The notes under the pieces were generated by a model. It had not been told where the DNA came from and did no database searches. It saw only the letters and a program-made list of their open reading frames with translations. Shown here in pieces: positions 42,506 to 52,760 of a stretch of 53,746 bases of DNA (its first letter is position 1; each line of letters begins with the position of its first letter). The DNA comes from Bacteroidales bacterium (lineage in GTDB: Bacteria; Bacteroidota; Bacteroidia; Bacteroidales; UBA7960): NCBI GenBank assembly GCA_019429365.1, contig JAHYJD010000012.1:1-53746 (forward strand), given 5' to 3'. Made by a program: the position numbers and the translations under genes.

Positions 42506-43245
42506 GCAAACCCCTTGTCAAACTTAGCGGCGTCAGTACCGGGTATTTCTCGGAAACCGTGCTGCGCAATGTGAACCTGGAAATTCATGCCAAGGATTTT
42601 ATAGGTATCATAGGTCCCAACGGAGGTGGCAAAACAACCCTTGTAAAAGCCATATTGGGTATTTTGCCATTGTTTAAGGGAAGAATTACTTTTCCACAGG
42701 GCAAGGTCAGGATGGGCTATCTTCCGCAAATTTCGGCCATCGACAAGAGTTTTCCCATTACTGTGAAGGAGCTTATTGGCTCAGGCCTGAAGGCTAAGAA
42801 CTCCTGGTTCCCGCAGCTAACCCGCGAGCAGAAAAAACAAGTCAGTAACCTGATTGCTGAAGCAGGTTTGTCGGGTCAGGCCCATAAACCCATTGGAGAG
42901 CTGTCGGGCGGGCAGATTCAGAAAGCCTTCCTGAGCCGTGCCCTGATTAATGAGCCGCAACTGCTCATCCTCGATGAGCCCAACACTTTCGTGGACAAGG
43001 GCTTTGAAAAGGAATTGTATCAGTGGCTCAGGGTACTCAACGAGCAAATGGCCATACTCCTGGTGTCGCACGATATTGGTACCATTACGCCTTTGGTAAA
43101 GACCATTGCCTGTGTAAACGTTGACCTGCACTATCACCCTTCCAACCAGCTAACCGAAGATTTGCTGAAAGTGTATAATTGTCCGGTTGATATCATTGCC
43201 CATGGGCCAGTGCCGCACCGGGTGCTAAAGGAGCATGGCTTATGA
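42502..43245 (+). CDS. znuC: Zinc ABC transporter ATP-binding protein ZnuC
   Basis: A 247-residue ABC ATPase on the cytoplasmic face of the inner membrane that drives zinc import. Walker A is GPNGGGKTT (38-46), Q-loop is GYLPQ, signature LSGGQ (134-138), Walker B LLILDEP (154-160), and the H-loop SHD follows. The D-loop reads NTFVD where TVGVD-like sequences are more usual. The start ATG lies in the 4-base overlap with znuA, and the stop overlaps the znuB start by 4 bases, so translation of the three is coupled. Confidence 0.9.
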   Translation: MSKPLVKLSGVSTGYFSETVLRNVNLEIHAKDFIGIIGPNGGGKTTLVKAILGILPLFKGRITFPQGKVRMGYLPQISAIDKSFPITVKELIGSGLKAKNSWFPQLTREQKKQVSNLIAEAGLSGQAHKPIGELSGGQIQKAFLSRALINEPQLLILDEPNTFVDKGFEKELYQWLRVLNEQMAILLVSHDIGTITPLVKTIACVNVDLHYHPSNQLTEDLLKVYNCPVDIIAHGPVPHRVLKEHGL

Positions 43246-44075
43246 GCGAGATATTTACCATAATGGAATACGCCTTTTTCCGTAATGCCATGGCGGCGGC
43301 CGTGCTCACCAGCATACTGGCCGCCATGGTGGGCACCTACATTGTTTCGCGCAAGATCGTTTTCATAAGCGGGGGCATCACCCACGCTTCTTTTGGAGGT
43401 ATCGGCATGGCCTATTTCTTTGGGCTCAACCCCCTGCTGGGTGCGGCGGTCTTTGCCGTGCTCTCGGCTACCGGCATCGAGTGGGTGTCGCAAAAGGGCA
43501 AGGTGCGCGAAGACAGTGCCATTGCCATACTGTGGTCGCTGGGAATGGCGTTGGGTATCATTTTCGTGTTTATGACCCCAGGCTACACGCCCAACCTAAT
43601 GAGTTTCCTTTTCGGGAGCATACTCTCCGTGGGCCGGGCCGAGCTTTATATGCTTTTGGCTTTTTGCCTGCTGGCAGGTGTGTTTTTCTGGTTGTATCTG
43701 CGGCCGGTGGTGCATACCGCATTCGATCCCGAGTTCTCTAAAATCATGGGGCTCCCTGTAGGATTTTTCCGCTATACCATGTCTGTTATCATTGCACTGG
43801 CCATCGTCATCAGCATTCGTTCGGTAGGTATCATCCTGGTGCTTAGTTTGTTTACTATTCCGCAAATCACCGCCATGCTGTTTACGCGCAACTTTGCCAA
43901 AATCATCCCCCTGGCAGCCTTGTTTGGCGTTGTCGGTTCATTGGCAGGCCTGTTTTCCTCATACTTTTTCGATATCCCTTCAGGGGCCGCCATCATCTTT
44001 TTTCTTACCTTGCAATTTTTGCTGGTGAAAGGGTTGGTGATGCTACTTGAGTATGTTCACAGAAATCACAGTTGA
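43242..44075 (+). CDS. znuB: Zinc ABC transporter permease ZnuB
   Basis: A 277-residue inner-membrane permease of the ZnuB/MntB family with about eight or nine membrane helices. Family marks are VGTYIVSRKIVFISGGITHASFGGIG near the start (the coupling region), GKVREDSAIAILWSLGMALGI, and the central SIRSVGIILVLSLFTIPQITA. It is the last gene of the zur-znuACB cluster. A gap of 93 bases separates it from the Gfo/Idh/MocA gene, which probably has its own promoter. Confidence 0.9.
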   Translation: MSEIFTIMEYAFFRNAMAAAVLTSILAAMVGTYIVSRKIVFISGGITHASFGGIGMAYFFGLNPLLGAAVFAVLSATGIEWVSQKGKVREDSAIAILWSLGMALGIIFVFMTPGYTPNLMSFLFGSILSVGRAELYMLLAFCLLAGVFFWLYLRPVVHTAFDPEFSKIMGLPVGFFRYTMSVIIALAIVISIRSVGIILVLSLFTIPQITAMLFTRNFAKIIPLAALFGVVGSLAGLFSSYFFDIPSGAAIIFFLTLQFLLVKGLVMLLEYVHRNHS

Positions 44076-44168
44076 ATGTCCGGTTTTTAATTTGTGAAAT
44101 TCTGGATTTTTAACCTTTTGGGTTAAGGATAGGGTTTTGAAACAACTTAAAATTTTAATTTACTGTTT

Positions 44169-45161
44169 ATGCCTAACACAATCAACTGGGGCATTATAGG
44201 CCCGGGGCGCATTGCCCATAAATTCGCACAAGATTTGCTGCTGGTAAAAGATGCCAGGCTTTATGGCGTGGCTTCGCGCGATGAGGAGAAAGCCCGGAGC
44301 TTTGCTGCCCAATACGGAGCGGAAAAATCTTATGGCAGCTACGAGGCTTTGTTCAGGGATCCGGCCATAGATGTGGTTTACATTGCCACCCCGCATCCTT
44401 TTCATTATCCCAGCACCATGCTTGCCCTTGAACATGGAAAGGCGGTGCTTTGCGAAAAGCCATTCGGCATGAACGCAGGCGAAGTGGAGCGCATGATTGC
44501 CGAGGCCAGGAAACGGCATCTTTTTTTGATGGAAGCCTTCTGGACCCGTTTCATCCCGGGCACCGAAAAGTTGCTCGAGCTTTTAAAGTCTGGAGTCATT
44601 GGCGAGCTGCAATTTGTAACCGCCGATTTCGGCTTCTTTGGCGATCCAGACCCAAACAAGCGCGTACTCAACAAAGCCCTGGGCGGCGGTTCGCTGCTCG
44701 ATGTAGGTATTTATCCCGTGTACCTGAGTTTATTGCTGTTTGGTGTTCCGGTAAACATTAGTGCCATGGCTTCATTTACTGAAACAGGCGTCGATGGCGT
44801 TTGCTCCATGCTCTTTAACCATGCCGAAGGGCAAAAAGCCATTTTGCATTCCTCCGTGATTGCCGACACCCCAACCGAAGCCATGATTTATGGCACTGAA
44901 GGCTCCATTAAAATGCATACGCGCTTTCACCATCCACAACGAATCACCATAACCAAAAACGACGGAACACAAGAAACCTTTGATATTCCTTACACCGGCA
45001 ACGGGTACTTTCACGAAATTGAAGAGGTGGTAAATTGCCTTCAGAACGGCCTGACTGAAAGTGAAAAAATGCCCCATTCCATGAGCCTTGATCTGATTGC
45101 CACCCTCGACCGGGTGCGCAGGGAAATCGGGCTGGCGTACCTCGAAGATGAGAAGAAATGA
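44169..45161 (+). CDS. Gfo/Idh/MocA family oxidoreductase
   Basis: A 330-residue NAD(P)-dependent oxidoreductase, cytoplasmic, with a Rossmann domain (GPGRIAHKFA at 11-20) and the family EKPF motif (EKP 96-98). The C-terminal domain includes GGGSLLDVGIYPVYL, which supplies the conserved aspartate and, in place of the usual histidine, tyrosine-proline; this pattern is common in the dihydrodiol dehydrogenase/glucose-fructose oxidoreductase-like branch. Substrate is probably a sugar or polyol but cannot be fixed. The start ATG at 44169 begins directly before the first strand. It is downstream of znuB and upstream of a purine-rich repeat stretch. Confidence 0.88.
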   Translation: MPNTINWGIIGPGRIAHKFAQDLLLVKDARLYGVASRDEEKARSFAAQYGAEKSYGSYEALFRDPAIDVVYIATPHPFHYPSTMLALEHGKAVLCEKPFGMNAGEVERMIAEARKRHLFLMEAFWTRFIPGTEKLLELLKSGVIGELQFVTADFGFFGDPDPNKRVLNKALGGGSLLDVGIYPVYLSLLLFGVPVNISAMASFTETGVDGVCSMLFNHAEGQKAILHSSVIADTPTEAMIYGTEGSIKMHTRFHHPQRITITKNDGTQETFDIPYTGNGYFHEIEEVVNCLQNGLTESEKMPHSMSLDLIATLDRVRREIGLAYLEDEKK

Positions 45162-45225
45162 GGGTTTGAAAATGAGAGGGTGGGAAAATATGAGTGTGGG
45201 GTAATTTGAAGATTTGAAGATGAAA
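45158..45225. repeat. Purine-rich low-complexity tract
   Basis: ATGAGGGTTTGAAAATGAGAGGGTGGGAAAATATGAG-type sequence, similar in composition to the purine-rich half of the 136-bp repeats near znuA but without their GC-rich half. It begins at the stop codon of the oxidoreductase gene. Confidence 0.5.
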
Positions 45226-45298
45226 AGCACCGGGGCGTCGAACTTTGAGCCTTTTCAAACTATTTGGGCTGGCTCTTTTCTTTTAGGGAAATTGTGCG

Positions 45299-45306
45299 TA
45301 AATTTG
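45299..45306 (+). promoter_or_regulatory. -7 element of the M48 protease gene
   Basis: TAAATTTG fits TAnnTTTG, about 110 bases before the preferred ATG at 45415. The long leader makes this less sure. Confidence 0.4.
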
Positions 45307-45414
45307 ATGGTAAGTGTTTGCGACTAAGTATGCAAGCTTGCCATTATTGTTTTTCATGCTCCTGGCCTGGATCGCTGGGGTATGTTTAAGAAATTTAAAC
45401 TTGGAGGGATTGAT

Positions 45415-46881
45415 ATGAAAATCACAAAAAATCTGACAATGAAGGTTTTTGGTTTGGTGGCCCTGATGGTGCTGACCACCTGTGCACGCAATCCCGTTAC
45501 AGGTAAAAGGCAGTTTGTGCTAATGTCGGAACAGCAGGAAATTGCCATGGGAGTGGAGTACGATCCGCAGATTGTTGCTTCCTTTGGCTTGTATGAGAAT
45601 GCCGCCGTGCAGGCTTTTATTGATCAAAGGGGACAAGAGATGGGTTTGATATCCCACCGGCCCAAACTCGAATACCATATCCGTTTATTGGATTCCCCGG
45701 TGATCAATGCCTTTGCCGTTCCCGGCGGGTATATTTATTTAACACGTGGCATCCTGACCCATTTTAACAACGAGGCCGAGCTGATAGGTGTGCTGGCACA
45801 TGAAATGGGTCACATCACCGCCCGACATACCGTGAGCCGGCAGGCCAAACAAACCCTTGGGCAGCTTGCCGTAATTGGCGGCATGATTGCTTCAGAGGAA
45901 TTTCGCCAATACGGGGAGGCAGCCATGGCAGGCATGCAGCTTATTTTTCTGAAATTCAGCCGTGACGACGAGCGGGAGGCCGATCGCCTGGGCGTGGAAT
46001 ATACGGCCAAAATCGGCTACGATGCATCCAGGTTTGCCGACTTCTTTAAGCTCCTTGTTAGGATGAACCTCGACAGTGAGCATGCCGGAATACCCACCTT
46101 TATGTCTACTCACCCCGATCCGGGCGACCGCTACAATACCGTTAAACAGGATGCAGAAATTTGGAAAGACAGCCTGAACCAAACTTCCTGGAAAGTGAAC
46201 GAGAACTCCTACCTGCAAATGATCGATGGCATGGTGTATGGCGAAGACCCCAGGCAGGGCTATGTGGAAGGCAACACCTTTTACCATCCGGAACTAAAGT
46301 TCAGGTTTTCTTTCCCGGCAGGATGGAAGATTGAAAATTCGCCTATGCAGGTTCGCATGGCACCAGCCGATGGGCAGGCGCTGATGATCTTTACTTTTGC
46401 ACCCGGCAATTCGCTGCAGGAAGCAGCACAAAACAGTGTTGCCCAGCTTGAGCTGACGGTGCTTGAAAGTAACAACACCACCGTTCACGGAATGCCTGCC
46501 CTGGCCTTAGTGTCGGAACAAAGCTCGCAGAACCCCAATACGGGTGAGGTACAGACTATAAGGGTCAGGTCTTATTATATTGATGATAATAATACCTACT
46601 ATGTTTTTCACGGCGTTTCACCCCAGGCAACTTTCACAAATCATCTTAACCAGTTTAACAGCACCATGCAGGGATTTGCACGCCTGACCGACCCATCGAA
46701 GATCAACGTCAAACCCAAGCGAATTCAGGTTAAACGTGTGCAGCAGGTTGGTACCCTTGCTGATGCTTTTCGCTACTACGGCGTGTCTCAGGCTAATATG
46801 GAAGAATTTGCTTTTCTGAACAATATGGAACTAACCGACAGGGTGACAACAGGAACGCTTATAAAGGTAGTGGCAGAGTAA
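45415..46881 (+). CDS. M48 family metalloprotease lipoprotein
   Basis: A 488-residue zinc endopeptidase of the M48 family (BepA/LoiP-like), anchored by a lipoprotein signal ending at LTTC (Cys23) and acting in the periplasm, where relatives handle outer-membrane protein quality control. Zinc ligands are HEMGH (129-133) and the EREAD motif (186-190). Residues about 285-440 form a beta-rich domain with FRFSFPAGWKIE. The last 45 residues look LysM-like (GTLADAFRYYGVSQANMEEFAFLNNM), which could bind peptidoglycan. I choose the ATG at 45415 because it gives a standard lipoprotein signal and follows GGAGGG; the ATG at 45382 would add 11 charged residues. Confidence 0.88.
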   Translation: MKITKNLTMKVFGLVALMVLTTCARNPVTGKRQFVLMSEQQEIAMGVEYDPQIVASFGLYENAAVQAFIDQRGQEMGLISHRPKLEYHIRLLDSPVINAFAVPGGYIYLTRGILTHFNNEAELIGVLAHEMGHITARHTVSRQAKQTLGQLAVIGGMIASEEFRQYGEAAMAGMQLIFLKFSRDDEREADRLGVEYTAKIGYDASRFADFFKLLVRMNLDSEHAGIPTFMSTHPDPGDRYNTVKQDAEIWKDSLNQTSWKVNENSYLQMIDGMVYGEDPRQGYVEGNTFYHPELKFRFSFPAGWKIENSPMQVRMAPADGQALMIFTFAPGNSLQEAAQNSVAQLELTVLESNNTTVHGMPALALVSEQSSQNPNTGEVQTIRVRSYYIDDNNTYYVFHGVSPQATFTNHLNQFNSTMQGFARLTDPSKINVKPKRIQVKRVQQVGTLADAFRYYGVSQANMEEFAFLNNMELTDRVTTGTLIKVVAE

Positions 46882-46894
46882 AGCGCATGGCCGC

Positions 46895-46935
46895 CAATTG
46901 ATGAATTATGAATTATGATTTATGATTGAAACGTC
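46895..46935. repeat. AT-rich short repeat
   Basis: Iterated TGAATTATGAATTATGATTTATGATT in the gap after the protease gene. A similar TGATTGATGATTGATGATT tract lies at 32308-32330. No coding signal. Confidence 0.5.
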
Positions 46936-46976
46936 TTCAGGAGAAAGCGTTTCTGTGCGCCATGCCCCATGCCAAA

Positions 46977-47564
46977 TTATTTTATTATTTCCACCACGAT
47001 TTCGTTACGACGATTAATGACCTGGTAAGGCGGGTTGTAACCAAGGTAAATGAAATTACCTGTGTGGGTTATGCTTTCTTTTTCAAGCAGCAATTTCAGG
47101 GTTTCGGTCATTTCAGCGATTTTCGCATCTGAGGCCCAGCCCTTGAAGCTAATGGCTGCCATTACCACTTCAGGTTTTTCGTAAAATTCAATATTCTGTC
47201 TGTTTGGTGTGGGCAAACTCTCCATGGAATACTTGGAGGGCATCATAAACTCCATTTCCAATCCCTGATCCTGGCGCATGGCTACTGGTGAAGTCATCGC
47301 AATACTTTCGTTGCGCTCGTTGCCACCAAATATGTAGGATGCCAGGGTTCGGAAAGCTTCGGAAGATCCGGAGCGATAAGTCGAAGCAGCCACTTTGGTG
47401 CGGGCAAAAATGGCACGCTCATATTGCCTGATCTCAAAATCCCGGTAAGTCTTTATCACCTTGTAGGGATACTGCTCTGTGCGCCCGGCACTGCGCGCGG
47501 TCTTAACCTGCGTTGCTATTACTACCATGGCTGCTGCAATTGAAATGATTAAGAATGTTTTCAT
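46977..47564 (-). CDS. SOUL family heme-binding protein
   Basis: A 195-residue protein of the SOUL/HEBP family, known to bind heme or related tetrapyrroles. An N-terminal hydrophobic segment (3-20) is a signal peptide or anchor, so the protein is exported. Family patterns are VIKTYRDFEIRQYERAIFA, SEAFRTLASYIFGGNERNESIAMTSPV, and FMMPSKYSMESLPTPN. The C-terminus ends YLGYNPPYQVINRRNEIVVEI, also typical. The gene converges on the M48 protease gene. No heme-related genes lie nearby, so its role in this cell is unknown. Confidence 0.88.
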   Translation of the reverse strand: MKTFLIISIAAAMVVIATQVKTARSAGRTEQYPYKVIKTYRDFEIRQYERAIFARTKVAASTYRSGSSEAFRTLASYIFGGNERNESIAMTSPVAMRQDQGLEMEFMMPSKYSMESLPTPNRQNIEFYEKPEVVMAAISFKGWASDAKIAEMTETLKLLLEKESITHTGNFIYLGYNPPYQVINRRNEIVVEIIK

Positions 47565-47667
47565 TTTGGGTGTGGATTGATTTGGTATTTAAACAGCAAT
47601 CTTTATGTTTTGTTTAATATCTGTATTATAATAGTTAAACAAAATTTTTAAGATGGGTGCAATTGCA

Positions 47668-47760
47668 GTAGGGACAGGTCCCTACCTGTCCTTACCTGTC
47701 CTTACCTGTCTCTTGTCTGAACTTGTCTCTACGTGTCCTTTTATGCCCCAACCTGTACCC
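47668..47760. repeat. GGGACAGGT repeat cluster downstream of metH
   Basis: GTAGGGACAGGTCCCTACCT forms overlapping inverted arms of the same core found at the end of uvrA. It is followed by degenerate CCTGTCCTTA units (CCTTACCTGT twice, then CTTGTCTC and ACGTGTCC). The cluster lies between metH and the SOUL gene on the minus strand and could end the metF-metH transcript. Confidence 0.75.
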
Positions 47761-47785
47761 ACAAATATTTCGATTACTGTTCCTG

Positions 47786-50700
47786 TCAAATCAGATTTGG
47801 CCTCAGCAACTTTTCCGCTTCTTCCAGGCTGATGCCTTTTCTTTGTGCATAGCGTGTTGCCTGTTCGGCAGTAATCTTACCGAGGTTGAAATAGCGCGCG
47901 CCGGGGTGGGCAAAGTACCATCCCGACACAGAAGCACCGGGCACCATGCTGTAGCCTTCGGTGAGAAATGCGCCGGTGTTTTTTTCTGCCTGCAGCAGCT
48001 CAAATATTTTCAGCTTCTCGCTGTGCTCGGGGCAGGCGGGGTAGCCTGCGGCGGGGCGAATGCCCGCGTAACGCTCCTTGAGCAGTTCGGGCAGGCTTAG
48101 GTGTTCACCGGTGTCGTAAGCCCAAAGTTCTTTTCTCACCTTTTCGTGCAGCAGCTCGGCAAAAGCTTCGGCCAGGCGGTCGGCCAGCATCTTGGTCATA
48201 ATGCTGTTATAGTCATCCCGCTTTTGCTTGTAAACTTCGGACAGCTCATCGGCACCGTGTATGCTTACCACAAAGGCACCCAAATGATCTTTTATACCTG
48301 AGCCCAGAGGGGCTATATAATCGGCCAGGGAGAGGTTTACCTTGCCGGGTTCTTCCTTGATCTCCTGCACGCGCAGGAAGTTGAAGCGCATACGCTCCTT
48401 GCTGCGGGTGGCATCTTCATAAATAATCACATCCTCCTCCAGGCTGTTGGCAGGGAAAATGCCGGCCACGCCACGGGCTGTTAGTGAGCGATCAGCTACC
48501 ATCTGCTCAAGCAGCTGTTGGGCATCCTCAAATAGCTTGCGGGCTTCTTCGCCCTTTAAGGGATCATCCAAAACCTCTGGGTACTTACCCTTAATCTCCC
48601 AGCCATAAAAGAAAAAGGTCCAGTCGATGTATTTGGCCAGGAGGCTGATGGGAAAGTCCTCGAACACATGTATACCAGGCTTTTTAGGCTGGGTAATATT
48701 TGCCTTTTTAGGATCGTATTGGAAGGGATTCTTACGCGCCTGCTCCATGCTAAGGTATTTTTTCAGGGCGCTGCGCTTGTTGTAGTCGTCCACCTGCTCG
48801 CGGTAGTCGGCATAAGTGGCGGCAATGAAATCCTGCTTTTGCGAAGTGATGAGCTGGCTGCAAACTTTGGCGGCACGCGAGGCATCTTTCACATGAATCA
48901 CTCCATGCTGGTAGGCCGGCGCGATTTTTACGGCCGTATGCAGTGAGCTGGTGGTAGCCCCGCCGATCAGCAGCGGCAGGTCAAAGCCTTGCCGTTTCAT
49001 TTCACTAGCCACGTGCACCATCTCATCCAGCGAAGGGGTGATCAGTCCGCTCAGCCCGATGATATCCACCTTTTCGTCGCGGGCCACTTGCAGTATTTTT
49101 TCGCAGGGCACCATCACGCCCAGGTCGATGATCTCGAAGCCGTTGCAGGCCAGCACCACGCCTACAATGTTTTTTCCGATGTCGTGCACATCGCCCTTTA
49201 CCGTGGCCATGAGCACCTTTCCCGCGCTGCTCACATCGCCGTGCAGGCTTTTCTCTTCCTCGATGAAGGGGGTGAGGTAGGCCACCGCCTTTTTCATCAC
49301 ACGGGCGCTTTTCACCACCTGTGGCAGGAACATTTTTCCGGAGCCAAACAAGTCGCCCACATAGTTCATACCGTCCATCAGCGGACCTTCGATCACTTCC
49401 AGGGCCTTATCCATTTGCAGGCGCATCTCTTCCACATCCTGCTCAATGAATTCGTCGCGGCCTTTCACCAGGGCATGCGATAATCGCTCCTTTACGGGAA
49501 GGCTGCGCCAAGCATCACGGTCGCCATCGCTGCGACGGCTTTCCTGCTGGTCTTTTACCCTTTCGGCATACAGGAGCAGGCGTTCGGTGGCGTCCTTGCG
49601 GCGGTTCAGGATGGCATCCTCCACCAGGCGCAGCAGCTCTTTGGGTATCTCATCATACACCACCAGCAGGGCAGGATTCACTATGCCCATGTCCATGCCT
49701 GCCTGTATGGCATGGTAAAGAAAGGCGGAATGCAGGGCTTCGCGAATGAGGTTGTTTCCCCGGAAGGAAAAAGAGAGGTTGCTTACCCCGCCGCTAAGGT
49801 GCACATGTGGCAGGTTTTCCTTTATCCATCGGCAGGCCCTGATGTAGTCGAGGGCGTAGTTGTTGTGCTCGGCAATGCCCGTGGCGATGGCCAGCACGTT
49901 GGGATCGAAAATGATATCCTGGGGCGGGAAATGCACCTTTTCGGTGAGCAGGTGGTAAGCCCTGTGGGCGATCTCTGCCTTGCGCTCAAAGGTGTCGGCC
50001 TGACCTTTTTCGTCGAACAGCATCACCACCACGGCAGCCCCATAGCGCCTTACCAGGCGGGCCTGGTGCAGAAAGACTGCTTCGCCTTCCTTCAGGCTGA
50101 TGGAGTTGACGATGCTTTTTCCCTGCACGCATTTCAGTCCGGCTTCGATCACTTCCCATTTGGAGGAGTCGATCATGATAGGCACTTTCGAGATTTCAGG
50201 CTCCGAAGCAATGTAATTCAAAAAAGCGGTCATGGCCGTTTTGGCCTCGATCATGGCATCGTCCATGCAAATGTCGATGATCTGTGCACCGTTCTCCACC
50301 TGGTCGAGGGCAATGCTTAAAGCCTCCTCGAATTTTTCGTCTTTTATAAGCCGGGCAAACTTTATGGATCCCGACACATTGGTGCGTTCGCCGATGTTGA
50401 TGAAGTTGGAGTCGGGCCTGATCTCGAGGGGTTCCAGCCCGCTCAGGCAGGTGAGGTGAGAAGGTTCGGGAACGGTCCTGGGCGGGAATTTTTCGGCCAG
50501 CTGTGCGATCAGTCGGATGTGCTCCGGTGTGGAGCCACAGCAGCCCCCCACAATGTTTACCAGCCCATCGGCCATAAACCCTTCGATGATGGCCGCCATT
50601 TGCGGGGCGGTTTGCTCGTACTGCCCGAACTGGTTGGGCAAGCCTGCATTAGGGTGGGCGCTTATGGCAAAGGAAGCGCGTTGACTGAGTATCTCCATGT

Positions 50701-51466
50701 AAGGCCGGAGCTGCTCGGCACCCAGGGCGCAGTTCAGCCCTATGCTCAGCAGGTTGGCGTGCGAAACGGAGGCCAGGAAGGCCTCGGTGGTCTGGCCCGA
50801 GAGGGTGCGCCCACTGGCATCGGTAATGGTACCCGACACCATAATGGGCAGCTCCAGGTCATGCTCCTCTTCATATTGCGAAATGGCCATCAGGGCCGCC
50901 TTGGCATTGAGGGTGTCGAACACGGTTTCTACCAGCAGTATATGTGCACCCCCATCCATGAGGCCGCGTACCTGCTCGTAATAGGCATCGCGCAGCTGGT
51001 CGAAAGTAATGGCACGGAAGGCGGGGCTGCTCACATGGGGCGAAAGGGAAGCCGTTTTGTTGGTGGGACCCAGCGAACCGGCCACAAAACGAGGCTTTAG
51101 GGGGTTGCGTTGTGTAAAGGCGTCGCAGGCCGCACGTGCAATGCGGGCCGATTCAAGGTTCAACTCATACACCAGCTCTTCCATCTGGTAATCGGCCATG
51201 GAAATGGAGGTGGAGTTGAACGTATTGGTTTCGATGATGTCTGCCCCGGCCTCCAGGTAGGCTTCATGAATTTCTCTGATAATGTGCGGCTGGGTGATGG
51301 AAAGCAGGTCGTTGTTGCCCTTCACCTTCTGGCCGATATTGGCAAAACGCTTTCCGCGAAAGTCCTCCTCTTCCAGTTTGTGCCTTTGTATCATAGTGCC
51401 CATGGCTCCGTCGAGCACAAGGATGCGCTTTTTCAACAGGGCCTGCAGCGTGCTTAGGGTGTTCAT
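47786..51466 (-). CDS. metH: Cobalamin-dependent methionine synthase
   Basis: A 1226-residue enzyme that moves a methyl group from 5-methyltetrahydrofolate to homocysteine through bound cobalamin. All four modules are present. The homocysteine domain has zinc ligands Cys246 (GLNCALGAE) and Cys309/Cys310 ([10 protein letters not shown]). The folate domain starts at [12 protein letters not shown] (near 360). The cobalamin cap and Rossmann domain carry [11 protein letters not shown] with the lower-ligand histidine near 760. The C-terminal reactivation domain has [15 protein letters not shown]. The length equals that of E. coli MetH. It lies 24 bases downstream of metF on the same strand and is very probably in one transcript under the SAM-I riboswitch. 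Vitamin B12 must be available to the cell. Confidence 0.97.
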   Translation of the reverse strand: MNTLSTLQALLKKRILVLDGAMGTMIQRHKLEEEDFRGKRFANIGQKVKGNNDLLSITQPHIIREIHEAYLEAGADIIETNTFNSTSISMADYQMEELVYELNLESARIARAACDAFTQRNPLKPRFVAGSLGPTNKTASLSPHVSSPAFRAITFDQLRDAYYEQVRGLMDGGAHILLVETVFDTLNAKAALMAISQYEEEHDLELPIMVSGTITDASGRTLSGQTTEAFLASVSHANLLSIGLNCALGAEQLRPYMEILSQRASFAISAHPNAGLPNQFGQYEQTAPQMAAIIEGFMADGLVNIVGGCCGSTPEHIRLIAQLAEKFPPRTVPEPSHLTCLSGLEPLEIRPDSNFINIGERTNVSGSIKFARLIKDEKFEEALSIALDQVENGAQIIDICMDDAMIEAKTAMTAFLNYIASEPEISKVPIMIDSSKWEVIEAGLKCVQGKSIVNSISLKEGEAVFLHQARLVRRYGAAVVVMLFDEKGQADTFERKAEIAHRAYHLLTEKVHFPPQDIIFDPNVLAIATGIAEHNNYALDYIRACRWIKENLPHVHLSGGVSNLSFSFRGNNLIREALHSAFLYHAIQAGMDMGIVNPALLVVYDEIPKELLRLVEDAILNRRKDATERLLLYAERVKDQQESRRSDGDRDAWRSLPVKERLSHALVKGRDEFIEQDVEEMRLQMDKALEVIEGPLMDGMNYVGDLFGSGKMFLPQVVKSARVMKKAVAYLTPFIEEEKSLHGDVSSAGKVLMATVKGDVHDIGKNIVGVVLACNGFEIIDLGVMVPCEKILQVARDEKVDIIGLSGLITPSLDEMVHVASEMKRQGFDLPLLIGGATTSSLHTAVKIAPAYQHGVIHVKDASRAAKVCSQLITSQKQDFIAATYADYREQVDDYNKRSALKKYLSMEQARKNPFQYDPKKANITQPKKPGIHVFEDFPISLLAKYIDWTFFFYGWEIKGKYPEVLDDPLKGEEARKLFEDAQQLLEQMVADRSLTARGVAGIFPANSLEEDVIIYEDATRSKERMRFNFLRVQEIKEEPGKVNLSLADYIAPLGSGIKDHLGAFVVSIHGADELSEVYKQKRDDYNSIMTKMLADRLAEAFAELLHEKVRKELWAYDTGEHLSLPELLKERYAGIRPAAGYPACPEHSEKLKIFELLQAEKNTGAFLTEGYSMVPGASVSGWYFAHPGARYFNLGKITAEQATRYAQRKGISLEEAEKLLRPNLI

Positions 51467-51490
51467 TTTATTCCGGCTTTTTAGTGAAGG

Positions 51491-52444
51491 TTAAAGCACA
51501 TTCTTCGAGATATTTACAATATGATCCACAATGCCCATGGTGTAAATGTGGATGAATGGATAGCCATTGGCCATCAGTTCCTTTATCTGGGCAGTGGCCC
51601 ACTCAGCGCCCACCTGCTTCACCTGTTTATTGTCGGTGCATTGGCTCACGGCCTTCACCAGGTCGTGTGGCATGGTAAGGCTGAAGGTGCGGGGCAGCAT
51701 CTGAAGGTGATCCTTTATGCTGATGGGTTTCAGTCCGGGTATGATTGGCACAGTGATACCGGCCTCCCTGCAACGTTTCACGAAGTTAAAGAAAACCTGG
51801 TTGTCGAAAAACATCTGGGTTACAATATATTCGGCACCTTTGTCAACTTTCAGTTTGAGGTAAAAAAGGTCTTCCTCCATGTTGGGTGCCTCGGGGTGTT
51901 TTTCTGGGTAACCTGCCACACCCACTGAGAAATTGGTGTGGGTAGGGTTTTCAATATATTGTTCGTGGTAAATGCCCTTGTTCATGGCCATGATCTGTTC
52001 GATGAGGTCGGAGGCATGGCGATGCCCCAGGGGGTTGGGTGTGAAGCGGCCGGTGATCTTGTCGCCATCGCCGCGCACCACCAACAGGTTGTTAATGCCC
52101 AGGAAGTCGAGGTCGATCAGGGCATCTTCGGTCTCCTGGCGCGAGAAGCCCCCGCAGATCAGATGCGGCACCACATCGACTCTGTACTTGGCCTGTATGG
52201 CTGAAGCAATGCCCACAGTGCCGGGCCGCTTGCGCACCACGCTGGGCTTCAGGCTGCCATCGGGCTGCCGCACATACGACAACTCCTCGCGGTGATAGGT
52301 AATGTTGATAAATGGTGGATTAAACGGGGTCAGTTTATCCAATGTGGAAAAAATGGTGTCGATGCTGCTGCCCTTCATTGGGGGCAAAAGCTCATAACTG
52401 ATGCGGGGACTATTGCTTTTGGCGATATGTTCAGGAATGGTCAT
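51491..52444 (-). CDS. metF: Methylenetetrahydrofolate reductase
   Basis: A 317-residue FAD-dependent TIM barrel enzyme reducing 5,10-methylenetetrahydrofolate to 5-methyltetrahydrofolate, the methyl donor for MetH. Family marks are ISYELLPP (15-22) with the catalytic Glu18, FINITYHREE, HLICGGFSRQETEDAL, LVVRGDGD, and VTQMFFDNQVFFNFV. The C-terminus holds the usual IIPGLKPI and FIHIYTMG. The stop lies 24 bases before the metH ATG. The upstream leader of roughly 500 bases contains a SAM-I riboswitch, a 22-codon reading frame and a low-complexity tract. Start ATG at 52444 gives a normal N-terminus. Confidence 0.95.
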   Translation of the reverse strand: MTIPEHIAKSNSPRISYELLPPMKGSSIDTIFSTLDKLTPFNPPFINITYHREELSYVRQPDGSLKPSVVRKRPGTVGIASAIQAKYRVDVVPHLICGGFSRQETEDALIDLDFLGINNLLVVRGDGDKITGRFTPNPLGHRHASDLIEQIMAMNKGIYHEQYIENPTHTNFSVGVAGYPEKHPEAPNMEEDLFYLKLKVDKGAEYIVTQMFFDNQVFFNFVKRCREAGITVPIIPGLKPISIKDHLQMLPRTFSLTMPHDLVKAVSQCTDNKQVKQVGAEWATAQIKELMANGYPFIHIYTMGIVDHIVNISKNVL

Positions 52445-52479
52445 CGATAGGGATTAGGGGTTAGGGTTAAGTGATTAGG

Positions 52480-52645
52480 ATTTAAGGGCGTGTCCGCTCA
52501 CCAGCGGATTCGAGGTTCAAGGTTTAAGGTTCAAAGTTTAAGGTTTGAAGTTCAAGGTTGGGGGTTCCAACTCCCCCTTAAGAGGGGGTTGGGGGGAGGT
52601 CAAGGCTTATGATTCAAAGTTTAAGGTTTAAAGTAGGAATATTTT
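52480..52645. repeat. Low-complexity AAGGTT tract with CCCCCT/AGGGGG hairpin in the metF leader
   Basis: Between the 22-codon frame and metF the minus-strand leader is made of units such as AACCTTAAACTTTGAACCTT (seen on the plus strand as AAGGTTTAAGGTTCAAAG), at 52512-52558 and 52611-52635. Between them CCAACTCCCCCTTAAGAGGGGG (52567-52588) forms a tight hairpin. The 316-base stretch 52445-52760 contains no other gene. The tract is the reverse-orientation counterpart of the one before pbpC. Confidence 0.75.
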
Positions 52646-52760
52646 CTGTCTATTGGCTTCGGGCTTTGGACTAATAATAGCCACAAGCCAATAGCCAAAA
52701 GCTAATATATTAACTGAACCAAAACTAATAGAGTTGTGCCTGGGTTTTGCGGAAGAGAAT

